From Saccoglossus kowalevskii (lineage: Eukaryota; Hemichordata; Enteropneusta; Harrimaniidae): a stretch of 64,000 bases of DNA. Positions within the stretch are counted from its first letter, which is position 1. Every line of letters begins with the position of its first letter. A program made the translations under genes and the position numbers. The notes under the pieces were generated by a model that was given only the letters and a program-made list of their open reading frames with translations, searched no databases and was not told the origin of the DNA. Where the stretch lies: positions 1-64,000 of the forward strand of contig NW_003110805.1 of NCBI RefSeq assembly GCF_000003605.2, read 5' to 3'. This document shows positions 13,791 to 29,478 of the stretch, piece after piece.

Positions 13791-16700
13791 AAACAATCCA
13801 ATGAAATGGACAAACCACTTGAATAGTAAACAATCCAATGAAATAGACAAACCACTTGAATAGTAAACAATCCAATGAAATGGACAACCCACTTGAATAG
13901 TAAACAATCCAATGAAATGGACAAACCACTTGAATAGTAAACAATCCAATGAAATAGACAAACCACTTGAATAATAAACAATCCAATGAAATGGACAAAC
14001 CACTTGAATAGTATAGTAAACAATCCAATGAAATGGACAAACAACTTGAATAGTAAAAATCCAATGAAATGGACAAACCACTTGAATAGTAAACAATCCA
14101 ATGAAATGGACAAACCACTTGAATAGTAAACAATCTAATGAAATGGACAAACCACTTGAATAGTAAACAATCCAATGAAATAGACAAACCACTTGAATAG
14201 TAAACAATCCAATGAAATGGACAAACCACTTGAATAGTAAACATTCCAATGAAGTGGACAAACCACTTGAATAGTAAACAATCCAATGAAGTGGACAAAC
14301 CACTTGAATAGTAAACAATCCAATGAAATGGACAAACCACTTGAATAGTAAAAATCCAATGAAATGGACAAGCCACTTGAATAGTAAACAATCCAATGAA
14401 GTGGACAAACCACTTGATTAGTAAACAATCCAATGAAGTGGACAAACCACTTGAATAGTAAACAATCCAATGAAATGGACAAACCACTTGAATAGTAAAA
14501 ATCCAATGAAATGGACAAACCACTTGAATAGTAAACAATCCAATGAAATTGACAAACCACTTGAATAGTAAACAAACCAATGAAATGGACAAACCACTTG
14601 AATAGTAAACAATCCAATGAAATGAACAAACCACTTGAATAGTAAACAATCCAATGAAATGGACAAACCACTTGAATAGTAAACAATCCAATGAAATGGA
14701 CAAACCACTTGAATAGTAAACAATCCAATGAAATGGACAAACCACTTGAATAGTATAGTAAACAATCCAATAAAATGGACAAACCACTTGAATAGTAAAA
14801 ATCCAATGAAATGGACAAACCACTTGAATAGTAAACAATCCAATGAAATGGACAAACCACTTGAATAGTAAACAATCCAATGAAATGGACAAACCACTTG
14901 AATAGTAAATAATCCAATGAAATGGACAAACCACTTGAATAGTAAACAATCCAATGAAATAGACAAACCACTTGAATAGTAAACAATCCAATGAAATAGA
15001 CAAACCACTTGAATAGTAAACAATCCAATGAAATGGACAAACCACTTGAATAGTAAACAATCCAATGAAATGGACAAACCACTTGAATAGTATAGTAAAC
15101 AATCCAATGAAATGGACAACAAACCACTTGAATAGTAAACAATCCAATGAAATGGACAAACCACTTGAATAGTAAACAATCCAATGAAATGGACAAACCA
15201 CTTGAATAGTAAACAATCCAATGAAATGGACAAACCACATGAATAGTAAACAATCCAATGAAATAGACAAACCACTTGAATAGTAAACAATCCAATGAAA
15301 TGGACAACCCACTTGAATAGTAAACAATCCAATGAAATGGACAAACCACTTGAATAGTAAACAATCCAATGAAATAGACAAACCACTTGAATAATAAACA
15401 ATCCAATGAAATGGACAAACCACTTGAATAGTATAGTAAACAATCCAATGAAATGGACAAACAACTTGAATAGTAAAAATCCAATGAAATGGACAAACCA
15501 CTTGAATAGTATAGTAAACAATCCAATGAAATGGACAACAAACCACTTGAATAGTAAACAATCCAATGAAATGGACGAACCACTTGAATAGTAAACAATC
15601 CAATGAAATAGACAAACCACTTGAATAGTAAACAATCCAATGAAATAGACAAACCACTTGAATAATAAACAATCCAATGAAATGGACAAACAACTTGAAT
15701 AGTATAGTAAACAATCCATGAAATGGACAAACAACTTGAATAGTAAACAATCCAATGAAATGGACAAACCACTTGAATAGTAAAAATCCAATGAAATAGA
15801 CAAACCACTTGAATAGTAAACAATCCAATAAAATGGACAAACCACTTGAATAGTAAACATTCCAATGAAATAGACAAACCACTTGAATAGTAAAAATCCA
15901 ATGAAATGGACAAACCACTTGAATAGTAAAAATCCAATGAAATGGACAAGCCACTTGAATAGTAAACAATCCAATGAAGCGGACAAACCACTTGAATAGT
16001 AAACAATCCAATGAAAGTGGACAAACCACTTGAATAGTAAACAGTCCAATGAAATGGACAAACCACTTGAATAGTAAAAATCCAATGAAATGGACAAGCC
16101 ACTTGAATAGTAAACAATCCAATGAAGTGGACAAACCACTTGAATAGTAAACAATCCAATGAAGTGGACAAACCACTTGAATAGTAAAGAATCCAATGAA
16201 ATGGACAAACCACTTGAATAGTAAAAATCCAATGAAATGGACAAACCACTTGAATAGAAACAATCCAATGAAATGGACAAACCACTTGAATAGTAAACAA
16301 TCCAATGAAATGGACAAACCACTTGAATAGTAAACAATCCAATAAAATGGACAAACCACTTGAATAGTAAACATTCCAATGAAATAGACAAACCACTTGA
16401 ATAGAAAACAATCCAATGAAATGGACAAACCACTTGAATAGAAACAATCCAATGAAATGGACAAACCACTTGAATAGTAAACAATCCAATGAAATAGACA
16501 AACCACTTGAATAATAAACAATCCAATGAAATGGACAAACCACTTGAATACTAAACAATCCAATAAAATGGACAAACCATTTGAATAGTAAACAATCCAA
16601 TGAAATGGACAAACCACTTGAATAGTAAAAATCCAATGAAATGGACAAACCACTTGAATAGAAACAATCCAATGAAATGGACAAACCACTTGAATAGTAA

Positions 16701-17393
16701 ACAATCCAATGAAATGGACAAACCACTTGAATAGTAAACATTCCAATGAAATAGACAAACCACTTGAATAGAAAAACAATCCAATGAAATGGACAAACCA
16801 CTTGAATAGTAAACAATCCAATGAAATAGACAAACCACTTGAATAATAAACAATCCAATGAAATGGACAAACCACTTGAATACTAAACAATCCAATAAAA
16901 TGGACAAGCCACTTGAATAGTAAACAATCCAATGAAATAGACAAACCACTTGAATAGTAAACAATCCAATGAAATGGACAAACCACTTGAATAGTAAAAC
17001 TCCAATGAAATGGACAAACCACTTGAATAGTAAACAATCCAATGAAATAGACAAACCACTTGAATAATAAACAATCCAATGAAATGGACAAACCACTTGA
17101 ATACTAAACAATCCAATAAAATGGACAAGCCACTTGAATAGTAAACAATCCAATGAAATAGACAAACCACTTGAACAGTAAACAATCCAATGAAATGGGC
17201 AAACAACTTGAATAGTAAAAATCCAATGAAATGGACAAACCACTTGAATAGTAAACAATCCAATGAAATGGACAAACCACTTGAATAGTAAACAATCCAA
17301 TGAAATAGACAAACCACTTGAATAGTAAACAATCCAATGAAATGGACAAACCACTTGAAGAGTAAACAATCCAATGAAATAGACAAACCACTT

Positions 17394-17993
17394 CAATAAT
17401 AAACAATCCAATGAAATGGACAACAAACCACTTGAATAGTAAACAATCCAATGAAATGGACAAACCACTTGAATAGTAAAATTCCAATGAAATGGACAAA
17501 CCACTTGAATAGTAAACAATCCAATGAAATATACAAACCACTTGAATAATAAACAATCCAATGAAATGGACAAACCACTTGGATAGTAAACAATCCATTG
17601 AAATGGAGAAATCACTTGAATAGTAAACAATCCAATGAAATGGACAAACCACTTGAATAGTAAACAATCCAATGAAATGGACAAACCACTTGAATAGTAT
17701 AGTAAACAATCCAATGAAATGGACAACAAACCACTTGAATAGTAAACAATCCAATGAAATGGACAAACCACTTGAATAGTAAACAATCCAATGAAATAGA
17801 CAAACCACTTGAATAGTAAACAATCCAATGAAATAGACAAACCACTTGAATAGTAAACAATCCAATGAAGTGGACAAACCACTTGAATAGTAAACAATCC
17901 AATGAAATGGACAAACCACTTGAATAGTAAAAATCCAATGAAATGGACAAGCCACTTGAATAGTAAACAATCCAATGAAGTGGACAAACCACT
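17394..17993 (+). repeat. Block D copy 1
   Basis: Ordered landmarks: CAATAATAAAC with GACAACAAACC, AAAATTCC, AATATACAAACC, AATAATAAAC, GGATAG with CCATTG, AATCAC, a TATAG monomer with GACAACAAACC, two AAATAGAC, AAGTGGAC, AAAAATCC/ACAAGCCAC, and ACTTTAATAG 599 bp after the start. A private GGAGAAATC change at about 17605 recurs at 23885, 6,280 bp away. Confidence 0.83.
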
Positions 17994-18599
17994 TTAATAG
18001 TAAACAATCCAATGAAGTGGACAAACCACTTGAATAGTAAACAATCCAATGAAATGGACAAACCACTTAAATGGTAAACAATCCAATGAAATGGACAAAC
18101 CACTTGAATAATAAGCAATCCAATGAAATAGACAAACCACTTGAACAGTAAACAATCCAATGAAGTGGACAAACCACTTGAATAGTAAACAATCCAATGA
18201 AGTGGACAAACCACTTGAATAGTAAACAATCCAATGAAATGGACAAACCACTTGAATAGTAAAAATCCAATGAAGTGGACAAACCACTTGAATAGTAAAC
18301 AATCCAATGAAATGGACAAACCACTTGAATAGTAAAAATCCAATGAAATGGACAACGAACCACTTGAATAGTAAAAATCCAATGAAATGGACAAACCACT
18401 TGAATAGTAAACAATCCAATGAAATGGACAAACCACTTGAATAGTAAACAATCCAATGAAATGGACAAACCACTTGAATAGTAAACAATCCAATGAAATG
18501 AACAAACTACTTGAATAGTAAACAATCCAATGAAATAGACAAACCACTTGAATAGTAAACAATCCAATGAAATGGACAAACTACTTGAATAGTAAACAA

Positions 18600-19169
18600 T
18601 GTAATGAAATAGACAAACCACTTGAATAGTAAACAATCCAATGAAATGGACAAACCACTTGAATAGTAAACAATCCAATGAAATGGACAAACCACTTGAA
18701 AATTAAACAATCCAATGAAATGGACAAACCACTTGAATAATAAACAATCCAATGAAATGGACAAACCACTTGAATGGTAAACAATCCAATGAAATGGACA
18801 AACCACTTGAATAATAAGCAATCCAATGAAATAGACAAACCACTTGAACAGTAAACAATCCAATAAAATGGACAAACCACTTGAATGGTAAACAATCCAA
18901 TGAAATGAACAAACCACTTGAATAATAAGCAATCCAATGAAATAGACAAATCACTTGAACAGTAAACAATCCAATAAAATGGACAAACCACTTGAATAGT
19001 AAACAATCCAATGAAATGGACAAACCACTTAAATGGTAAACAATCCAATGAAATGGACAAACCACTTGAATAATAAGCAATCCAATGAAATAGACAAACC
19101 ACTTGAACAGTAAACAATCCAATGAAGTGGACAAACCACTTGAATAGTAAACAATCCAATGAAGTGGAC
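18600..19169 (+). repeat. Block A copy 3 (569-bp canonical form)
   Basis: The full order is present: GTAATG at 18600, GAAAATT at 18698, TAAGC at 18815, and the second AAGTGGAC ends at 19169. The pattern continues to an AAATTGAC monomer ending 750 bp after the block start, a TATAG/AATAAAATGG pair at 19515, and a CAATAATCAAC monomer at 19736. The same tail spacing recurs at 56803-57024 and 63201-63422. Confidence 0.88.
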
Positions 19170-20420
19170 AAACCACTTGAATAGTAAACAATCCAATGAA
19201 ATGGACAAACCACTTGAATAGTAAAAATCCAATGAAGTGGACAAACCACTTGAATAGTAAACAATCCAATGAAATGGACAAACCACTTGAATAGTAAAAA
19301 TCCAATGAAATGGACAAACCACTTGAATAGTAAACAATCCAATGAAATTGACAAACCACTTGAATAGTAAACAATCCAATGAAATGGACAAACCACTTGA
19401 ATAGTAAACAATCCAATGAAATGGACAAACCACTTGAATAGTAAACAATCCAATGAAATGGACAAACCACTTGAATAGTAAACAATCCAATGAAATGGAC
19501 AAACCACTTGAATAGTATAGTAAACAATCCAATAAAATGGACAAACCACTTGAATAGTAAAAATCCAATGAAATGGACAAACCACTTGAATAGTAAACAA
19601 TCCAATGAAATGGACAAACCACTTGAATAGTAAACAATCCAATGAAATGGACAAACCACTTGAATAGTAAACAATCCAATGAAATGGACAAACCACTTGA
19701 ATAGTAAACAATCCAATGAAATAGACAAACCACTTCAATAATCAACAATCCAATGAAATGGACAACGAACCACTTGAATAGTAAACAATCCAATGAAATG
19801 GACAAACCACTTGAATAGTAAACAATCCAATGAAATGAACAAACCACTTGAATAGTAAGCAATCCAATGAAATAGACAACAAACCACTTGAATAGTAAAC
19901 AATCCAATGAAATGAACAAACTACTTGAATAGTAAACAATCCAATGAAATAGACAAACCACTTGAATAATAAACAATCCAATGAAATGGACAAACCACTT
20001 GAATAATAAACAATCCAATAAAATGGACAAGCCACTTGAATAGTAAACAATCCAATGAAATGGACAAACCACTTGAATAGTAAACAATCCAATGAAATAG
20101 ACAAACCACTTGAATAGTAAACAATCCAATGAAATGGACAAACCACTTGAATAGTAAACAATCCAATGAAATAGACAAACCACTTGAATAGTAAACAATC
20201 CAATGAAATGAACAAACCACTTGAATAGTAAACAATCCAATGAAATGAACAAACCACTTGAATAGTAAACAATCCAATGAAATAGACAAACCACTTGAAT
20301 AGTAAACAATCCAATGAAATGAACAAACTACTTGAATAGTAAACAATCCAATGAAATAGACAAACCACTTGAATAGTAAACAATCCAATGAAATGGACAA
20401 ACTACTTGAATAGTAAACAA

Positions 20421-21112
20421 TGTAATGAAATAGACAAACCACTTGAATAGTAAACAATCCAATGAAATGGACAAACCACTTGAATAGTAAACAATCCAAT
20501 GAAATGGACAAACCACTTGAAAATTAAACAATCCAATGAAATGGACAAACCACTTGAATAATAAACAATCCAATGAAATGGACAAACCACTTGAATGGTA
20601 AACAATCCAATGAAATGGACAAACCACTTGAATAATAAGCAATCCAATGAAATGGACAAACCACTTGAATAGTAAACAATCCAATGAAATGGACAAACCA
20701 CTTGAATAGTAAACAATCTAATGAAATGGACAAACCACTTGAAAATTAAACAATCCAATGAAATGGACAAACCACTTGAATAATAAACAATCCAATGAAA
20801 TGGACAAACCACTTGAATGGTAAACAATCCAATGAAATGGACAAACCACTTGAATAATAAGCAATCCAATGAAATAGACAAACCACTTGAACAGTAAACA
20901 ATCCAATGAAATGGACAAACCACTTGAATGGTAAACAATCCAATGAAATGAACAAACCACTTGAATAATAAGCAATCCAATGAAATAGACAAATCACTTG
21001 AACAGTAAACAATCCAATAAAATGGACAAACCACTTGAATAGTAAACAATCCAATGAAATGGACAAACCACTTAAATGGTAAACAATCCAATGAAATGGA
21101 CAAACCACTTGA
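20421..21112 (+). repeat. Block A copy 4 with internal 222-bp duplication
   Basis: GAAAATT occurs twice, at 20519 and 20741, exactly 222 bp (six monomers) apart. The second is not preceded by GTAATG but by CTAATG. After ACTTAAATGG the order stops, and the sequence switches at about 21113 to TAGAAACAATCC and AACATTCC monomers typical of other blocks. This looks like a local unequal exchange followed by a breakpoint. Confidence 0.82.
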
Positions 21113-21553
21113 ATAGAAACAATCCAATGAAATGGACAAACCACTTGAATAGTAAACAACCCAATGAAATGGACAAACCACTTGAATAGTAAACAATCCA
21201 ATAAAATGGACAAACCACTTGAATAGTAAACATTCCAATGAAATAGACAAACCACTTGAATAGAAAACAATCCAATGAAATGGACAAACCACTTGAATAG
21301 TAAACAATCCAATGAAATAGACAAACCACTTGAATAATAAACAATCCAATGAAATGGACAAACCACTTGAATACTAAACAATCCAATAAAATGGACAAGC
21401 CACTTGAATAGTAAACAATCCAATGAAATAGACAAACCACTTGAATAGTAAACAATCCAATGAAATGGACAAACCACTTGAATAGTAAACAATCCAATGA
21501 AATAGACAAACCACTTGAATAGTAAACAATCCAATGAAAGGGACAAACCACTT

Positions 21554-21707
21554 GAAGAGTAAACAATCCAATGAAATAGACAAACCACTTCAATAATCAA
21601 CAATCCAATGAAATGGACAACAAACCACTTGAATAGTAAACAATCCAATGAAATGGACAAACCACTTGAATTGTAAAAATCCAATGAAATGGACAAGCCA
21701 CTAGAAT
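21554..21707 (+). repeat. Block B copy 4
   Basis: GAAGAG at 21554, CAATAATCAAC at 21591, CTAGAAT at 21701. It has GACAACAAACC rather than the CpG-bearing form. Just upstream is a rare GAAAGGGAC monomer, shared only with the copy at 59264, which makes the two nearest relatives. Confidence 0.84.
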
Positions 21708-23744
21708 AGTAAACAATCCAATGAAATAGACAAACCACTTGAATAGTAAACAATCCAATGAAATGAACAAACCACTTGAATAGTAAACAATCCAATGAAA
21801 TAGACAAACCACTTGAATAATAAACAATCCAATGAAATGGACAAACCACTTGAATAGTAAACAATCCAATGAAATGGACAAACCACTTGAATAGTAAACA
21901 ATCCAATGAAATGGACAAACCACTTGAATAGTAAACAATCCAATGAAATGGACAAACCACTTGAATAGTATAGTAAACAATCCAATGAAATGGACAACAA
22001 ACCACTTGAATAGTAAACAATCCAATGAAATGGACAAACCACTTGAATAGTAAACAATCCAATGAAATGGACAAACCTCTTGAATAATAAACAATCCAAT
22101 GAAATGGACAAACCACTTGAATAGTAAACAATCCAATGAAATGGACAAACCACTTGAATAGTAAACAATCTAATGAAATGGACAAACCACTTGAATAGTA
22201 AACAATCCAATGAAATGGACAAACCACTTGAATAGTAAACAATCCAATGAAATGGACAAACCACTTGAATAGTAAACAATCCAATGAAATGAACAAACCA
22301 CTTGAATAGTAAACAATCCAATGAAATGAACAAACCACTTGAATAGTAAACAATCCAATGAAATGGACAAACCACTTGAATAGTAAACAATCCAATGAAA
22401 TGGACAAACTACTTGAATAGTAAACAATCCAATGAAATGGACAAACCACTTGAATAGTAAAAATCCAATGAAATGGACAAACCACTTGAATAGAAACAAT
22501 CCAATGAAATGGACAAACCACTTGAATAGTAAACAACCCAATGAAATGGACAAACCACTTGAATAGTAAACATTCCAATGAAATAGACAAACCACTTGAA
22601 TAGAAAACAATCCAATGAAATGGACAAACCACTTGAATAGTAAACAATCCAATGAAATAGACAAACCACTTGAATAATAAACAATCCAATGAAATGGACA
22701 AACCACTTGAATACTAAACAATCCAATAAAATGGACAAGCCACTTGAATAGTAAACAATCCAATGAAATAGACAAACCACTTGAACAGTAAACAATCCAA
22801 TGAAATGGGCAAACAACTTGAATAGTAAAAATCCAAAGAAATGTACAAACCACTTGAATAGTAAACAATCCAATGAAATGGACAACAAACCACTTGAATA
22901 GTAAACAATCCAATGAAATGGACAAACCACTTGAATAGTAAAATTCCAATGAAATGGACAAACCACTTGAATAGTAAACAATCCAATGAAATAGACAAAC
23001 CACTTGAATAGTAAACAATCCAATGAAATGGACAAACCACTTGAAGAGTAAACAATCCAATGAAATGGACAAATCACTTGAATAGTAAACAATCCAATGA
23101 AATGGACAAACCACTTGAATAGTAAACAATCCAATGAAATGGACAAACCACTTGAATAGTATAGTAAACAATCCAATGAAATGGACAACAAACCACTTGA
23201 ATAGTAAACAATCCAATGAAATGGACAAACCACTTGAATAGTAAACAATCCAATGACATAGACAAACCACTTGAATAGTAAACAATCCAATGAAATAGAC
23301 AAACCACTTGAATAGTAAACAATCCAATGAAGTGGACAAACCACTTGAATAGTAAACAATCCAATGAAATGGACAAACCACTTGAATAGTAAAAATCCAA
23401 TGAAATGGACAAGCCACTTGAATAGTAAACAATCCAATGAAGTGGACAAACCACTTTAATAGTAAACAATCCAATGAAGTGGACAAACCACTTGAATAGT
23501 AAACAATCCAATGAAATGGACAAACCACTTGAATAGTAAAAATCCAATGAAATGGACAAACCACTTGAATAGAAACAATCCAATGAAATGGACAAACCAC
23601 TTGAATAGTAAACAATCCAATGAAATGGACAAACCACTTGAATAGTAAACATTCCAATGAAATAGACAAACCACTTGAATAGAAAACAATCCAATGAAAT
23701 GGACAAACCACTTGAATAGTAAACAATCCAATGAAATGGACAAA

Positions 23745-24240
23745 CCACTTGAATAGTAAAATTCCAATGAAATGGACAAACCACTTGAATAGTAAACAAT
23801 CCAATGAAATATACAAACCACTTGAATAATAAACAATCCAATGAAATGGACAAACCACTTGGATAGTAAACAATCCATTGAAATGGAGAAATCACTTGAA
23901 TAGTAAACAATCCAATGAAATGGACAAACCACTTGAATAGTAAACAATCCAATGAAATGGACAAACCACTTGAATAGTATAGTAAACAATCCAATGAAAT
24001 GGACAACAAACCACTTGAATAGTAAACAATCCAATGAAATGGACAAACCACTTGAATAGTAAACAATCCAATGAAATAGACAAACCACTTGAATAGTAAA
24101 CAATCCAATGAAATAGACAAACCACTTGAATAGTAAACAATCCAATGAAGTGGACAAACCACTTGAATAGTAAACAATCCAATGAAATGGACAAACCACT
24201 TGAATAGTAAAAATCCAATGAAATGGACAAGCCACTTGAA
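23745..24240 (+). repeat. Partial Block D, sister of 17.4 kb
   Basis: AAAATTCC, AATATAC, GGATAG/CCATTG and the rare GGAGAAATC are present in order, and the alignment to 17.47-17.95 kb holds at an offset of 6,280 bp. The CAATAATAAAC head and the ACTTTAATAG end are missing. ACTTTAATAG at 23455 belongs to a separate partial copy just upstream. Confidence 0.75.
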
Positions 24241-24864
24241 TGGTAAACAATCCAATGAAGCGGACAAACCACTTGAATAGTAAACAATCCAATGAAGTGG
24301 ACAAACCACTTGAATAGTAAACAGTCCAATGAAATGGACAAACCACTTGAATAGTAAAAATCCAATGAAATGGACAAGCCACTTGAATAGTAAACAATCC
24401 AATGAAGTGGACAAACCACTTGAATAGTAAAGAATCCAATGAAATGGACAAACCACTTGAATAGTAAAAATCCAATGAAATGGACAAACCACTTCAATAG
24501 AAACAATCCAATGAAATGGACAAACCACTTGAATAGTAAACAATCCAATGAAATGGACAAACCACTTGAATAGTAAACAATCCAATAAAATGGACAAACC
24601 ACTTGATTAGTAAACATTCCAATGAAATAGACAAACCACTTGAATAGAAAACAATCCAATGAAATGGACAAACCACTTGAATAGAAACAATCCAATGAAA
24701 TGGACAAACCACTTGAATAGTAAACAATCCAATGAAATAGACAAACCACTTGAATAATAAACAATCCAATGAAATGGACAAACCACTTGAATACTAAACA
24801 ATCCAATAAAATGGACAAACCACTTGAATAGTAAACAATCCAATGAAATGGACAAACCACTTGA

Positions 24865-24935
24865 ATAGTAAAATCCAATGAAATGGACAAACCACTTGAA
24901 TAGAAACAATCCTAATGAATGGACAAACCACTTGA
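24865..24935 (+). repeat. Small indel cluster
   Basis: GTAAAATCC, then CCTAATGAATGG in the second following monomer, show two deletions and one insertion over 70 bp. Confidence 0.6.
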
Positions 24936-25554
24936 ATAGTAAAGAATCCAATGAAATGGACAAACCACTTGAATAGTAAACAATCCAATGAAATGGACAA
25001 ACCTCTTGAATAGTAAACAATCCAATGAAATGGACAAACCTCTTGAATAATAAACAATCCAATGAAATGGACAAACCACTTGAATAGTATAGTAAACAAT
25101 CCAATGAAATGGACAACAAACCACTTGAATAGTAAAGAATCCAATGAAATGGACAAACCACTTGAATAGTAAACAATCCAATGAAATGGACAAACCTCTT
25201 GAATAATAAACAATCCAATGAAATGGACAAACCACTTGAATAGTAAACAATCCAATGAAATGGACAAACCACTTGAATAGTAAACAATCCAATGAAATAG
25301 ACAAACCACTTGAATAGTAAACAATCCAATGAAATGGACAAACCACTTGAATAGTAAACAATCCAATGAAATATACAAACCACTTGAATAGTAAACAATC
25401 CAATGAAATGGACAAACCACTTGAATAGTAAACAATCCAATGAAATAGACAAACCACTTGAATAATAAACAATCCAATGAAATGGACAAACCACTTGAAT
25501 AGTATACTAAACAATTCAATGAAATGGACAAACAACTTGAATAGTAAAAATCCA

Positions 25555-25675
25555 ATGAAATGGACAACCACTTGAATAGTAAACAATCCAATGAATGGAC
25601 AATCACTTGAATAGTAAACAATCCAATGAAAATAGACAAATCACTTGAATAGTAAACATCCAATGAAATGGACAA
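25555..25675 (+). repeat. Small indel cluster
   Basis: GGACAACCAC, AATGAATGG with ACAATCAC, GAAAATAGAC and AAACATCC occur in successive monomers: at least four deletions and one insertion in 120 bp, just upstream of a GTAATG block. Confidence 0.65.
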
Positions 25676-25880
25676 ACCACTTGAATAGTAAACAATCCAA
25701 TGAAATGAACAAACCACTTGAATAGTAAGCAATCCAATGAAATAGACAAACCACTTGAATAGTAAACAATCCAATGAAATGAACAAACTACTTGAATAGT
25801 AAACAATCCAATGAAATAGACAAACCACTTGAATAGTAAACAATCCAATGAAATGGACAAACTACTTGAATAGTAAACAA

Positions 25881-26413
25881 TGTAATGAAATAGACAAACC
25901 ACTTGAATAGTAAACAATCCAATGAAATGGACAAACCACTTGAATAGTAAACAATCCAATGAAATGGACAAACCACTTGAAAATTAAACAATCCAATGAA
26001 ATTGACAAACCACTTGAATGATAAACAATCCAATGAAATGGACAAACCACTTGAATGGTAAACAATCCAATGAAATGGACAAACCACTTGAATAATAAGC
26101 AATCCAATAAAATGGACAAACCACTTGAATGGTAAACAATCCAATGAAATGAACAAACCACTTGAATAATAAGCAATCCAATGAAATAGACAAATCACTT
26201 GAACAGTAAACAATCCAATAAAATGGACAAACCACTTGAATAGTAAACAATCCAATGAAATGGACAAACCACTTAAATGGTAAACAATCCAATGAAATGG
26301 ACAAACCACTTGAATAATAAGCAATCCAATGAAATAGACAAACCACTTGAACAGTAAACAATCCAATGAAGTGGACAAACCACTTGAATAGTAAACAATC
26401 CAATGAAGTGGAC
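25881..26413 (+). repeat. Block A copy 5 (532-bp form)
   Basis: Internal distances match copy 2 (98 bp GTAATG to GAAAATT, 117 bp on to TAAGC, 532 bp overall), and it shares the GAATGATAAAC variant. The first monomer after GAAAATT has a private AAATTGAC change. The segment continues through AAATTGAC at about 26590 and TATAG at 26796, like copy 3. Confidence 0.87.
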
Positions 26414-29400
26414 AAACCACTTGAATAGTAAACAATCCAATGAAATGGACAAACCACTTGAATAGTAAAAATCCAATGAAGTGGACAAACCACTTGAATA
26501 GTAAACAATCCAATGAAATGGACAAACCACTTGAATAGTAAAAATCCAATGAAATGGACAAACCACTTGAATAGTAAACAATCCAATGAAATTGACAAAC
26601 CACTTGAATAGTAAACAATCCAATGAAATGGACAAACCACTTGAATAGTAAACAATCCAATGAAATGGACAAACCACTTGAATAGTAAACAATCCAATGA
26701 AATGGACAAACCACTTGAATAGTAAACAATCCAATGAAATGGACAAACCACTTGAATAGTAAACAATCCAATGAAATGGACAAACCACTTGAATAGTATA
26801 GTAAACAATCCAATAAAATGGACAAACCACTTGAATAGTAAAAATCCAATGAAATGGACAAACCACTTGAATAGTAAACAATCCAATGAAATGGACAAAC
26901 CACTTGAATAGTAAACAATCCAATGAAATGGACAAACCACTTGAATAGTAAACAATCCAATGAAATGGACAAACCACTTGAATAGTAAACAATCCAATGA
27001 AATAGACAAACCACTTGAATAGTAAACAATCCAATGAAATAGACAAACCACTTGAATAGTAAACAATCCAATGAAATGGACAAACCACTTGAATAGTAAA
27101 CAATCCAATGAAATGGACAAACCACTTGAATAGAAAACAATCCAATGAAATGGACAAACCACTTGAATAGTAAACAATCCAATGAAATGGACAAACCACT
27201 TGAATAGTAAACAATCCAATGAAATGGACAAACCACTTGAATAGTAAACAATCCAATGAAATGGACAAACCACTTGAATAGTAAACAATCCAATGAAATG
27301 GACAAATCACTTGAATAGTAAACAATCCAATGAAATGGACAAACCACTTGAATAGTAAACAATCCAATGAAATGGACAAACCACTTGAATAGTATAGTAA
27401 ACAATCCAATGAAATGGACAACAAACCACTTGAATAGTAAACAATCCAATGAAATGGACAAACCACTTGAATAGTAAACAATCCAATGACATAGACAAAC
27501 CACTTGAATAGTAAACAATCCAATGAAATAGACAAACCACTTGAATAGTAAACAATCCAATGAAGTGGACAAACCACTTGAATAGTAAACAATCCAATGA
27601 AATGGACAAACCACTTGAATAGTAAAAATCCAATGAAATGGACAAGCCACTTGAATAGTAAACAATCCAATGAAGTGGACAAACCACTTTAATAGTAAAC
27701 AATCCAATGAAGTGGACAAACCACTTGAATAGTAAACAATCCAATGAAATGGACAAACCACTTGAATAGTAAAAATCCAATGAAATGGACAAACCACTTG
27801 AATAGAAACAATCCAATGAAATGGACAAACCACTTGAATAGTAAACAATCCAATGAAATGGACAAACCACTTGAATAGTAAACATTCCAATGAAATAGAC
27901 AAACCACTTGAATAGAAAACAATCCAATGAAATGGACAAACCACTTGAATAGTAAACAATCCAATGAAATAGACAAACCACTTGAATAATAAACAATCCA
28001 ATGAAATGGACAAACCACTTGAATACTAAACAATCCAATAAAATGGACAAGCCACTTGAATAGTAAACAATCCAATGAAATAGACAAACCACTTGAATAG
28101 TAAACAATCCAATGAAATGGACAAACCACTTGAATAGTAAAACTCCAATGAAATGGACAAACCACTTGAATAGTAAACAATCCAATGAAATAGACAAACC
28201 ACTTGAATAATAAACAATCCAATGAAATGGACAAACCACTTGAATAGTAAACAATCCAATGAAATGGACAAACCACTTGAATAGTATAGTAAACAATCCA
28301 ATAAAATGGACAAACCACTTGAATAGTAAAAATCCAATGAAATGGACAAACCACTTGAATAGTAAACAATCCAATGAAATGGACAAACCACTTGAATAGT
28401 AAACAATCCAATGAAATGGACAAACCACTTGAATAGTAAACAATCCAATGAAATGGACAAACCACTTGAATAGTAAACAATCCAATGAAATAGACAAACC
28501 ACTTGAATAGTAAACAATCCAATGAAATGGACAAACCCCATGAATAGTAATCAATACAATGAAATGGACAAACCAATTGAATAGTATAGTAAACAATCCA
28601 ATGAAATGGACAACAAACCACTTGAATAGTAAACAATCCAATGAAATGGACAAACCACTTGAATAGTAAACAATCCAATGAAATGGACAAACCTCTTGAA
28701 TAATAAACAATCCAATGAAATGGACAAACCACTTGAATAGTAAACAATCCAATGAAATGGACAAACCACTTGAATAGTAAACAATCCAATGAAATAGACA
28801 AACCACTTGAATAGTAAACAATCCAATGAAATGGACAACCCACTTGAATAGTAAACAATCCAATGAAATGGACAAACCACTTGAATAGTAAACAATCCAA
28901 TGAAATAGACAAACCACTTGAATAGTAAACAATCCAATGAAATGGACAAACCACTTGAATAATAAACAATCCAATGAAATGGACAAGCCACTTGAATAAT
29001 AAACAATCCAATGAAATAGACAAACCACTTGAATAATAAACAATCCAATGAAATGGACAAACCACTTGAATAGTAAACAATCCAATGAAATGGACAAGCC
29101 ACTTGAATAGTAAACAATCCAATGAAATGGACAAACCACTTGAATAGTAAACAATCCAATGAAATAGACAAACCACTTGAATAGTAAACAATCCAATGAA
29201 ATGGACAAACCACTTGAATAATAAACAATCCAATGAAATGGACAAACCACTTGAATAGTATAGTAAACAATCCAATGAAATGGGCAAACAACTTGAATAG
29301 TAAAAATCCAATGAAATGGACAAACCACTTGAATAGTAAACAATCCAATGAAATGGACAAACCACTTGAATAGTAAACAATCCAATGAAATAGACAAACC

Positions 29401-29478
29401 ACTCGAATAGTAAACAATCCAATGAAATGGACAAACCACTTGAAGAGTAAACAATCCAATGAAATAGACAAACCACTT

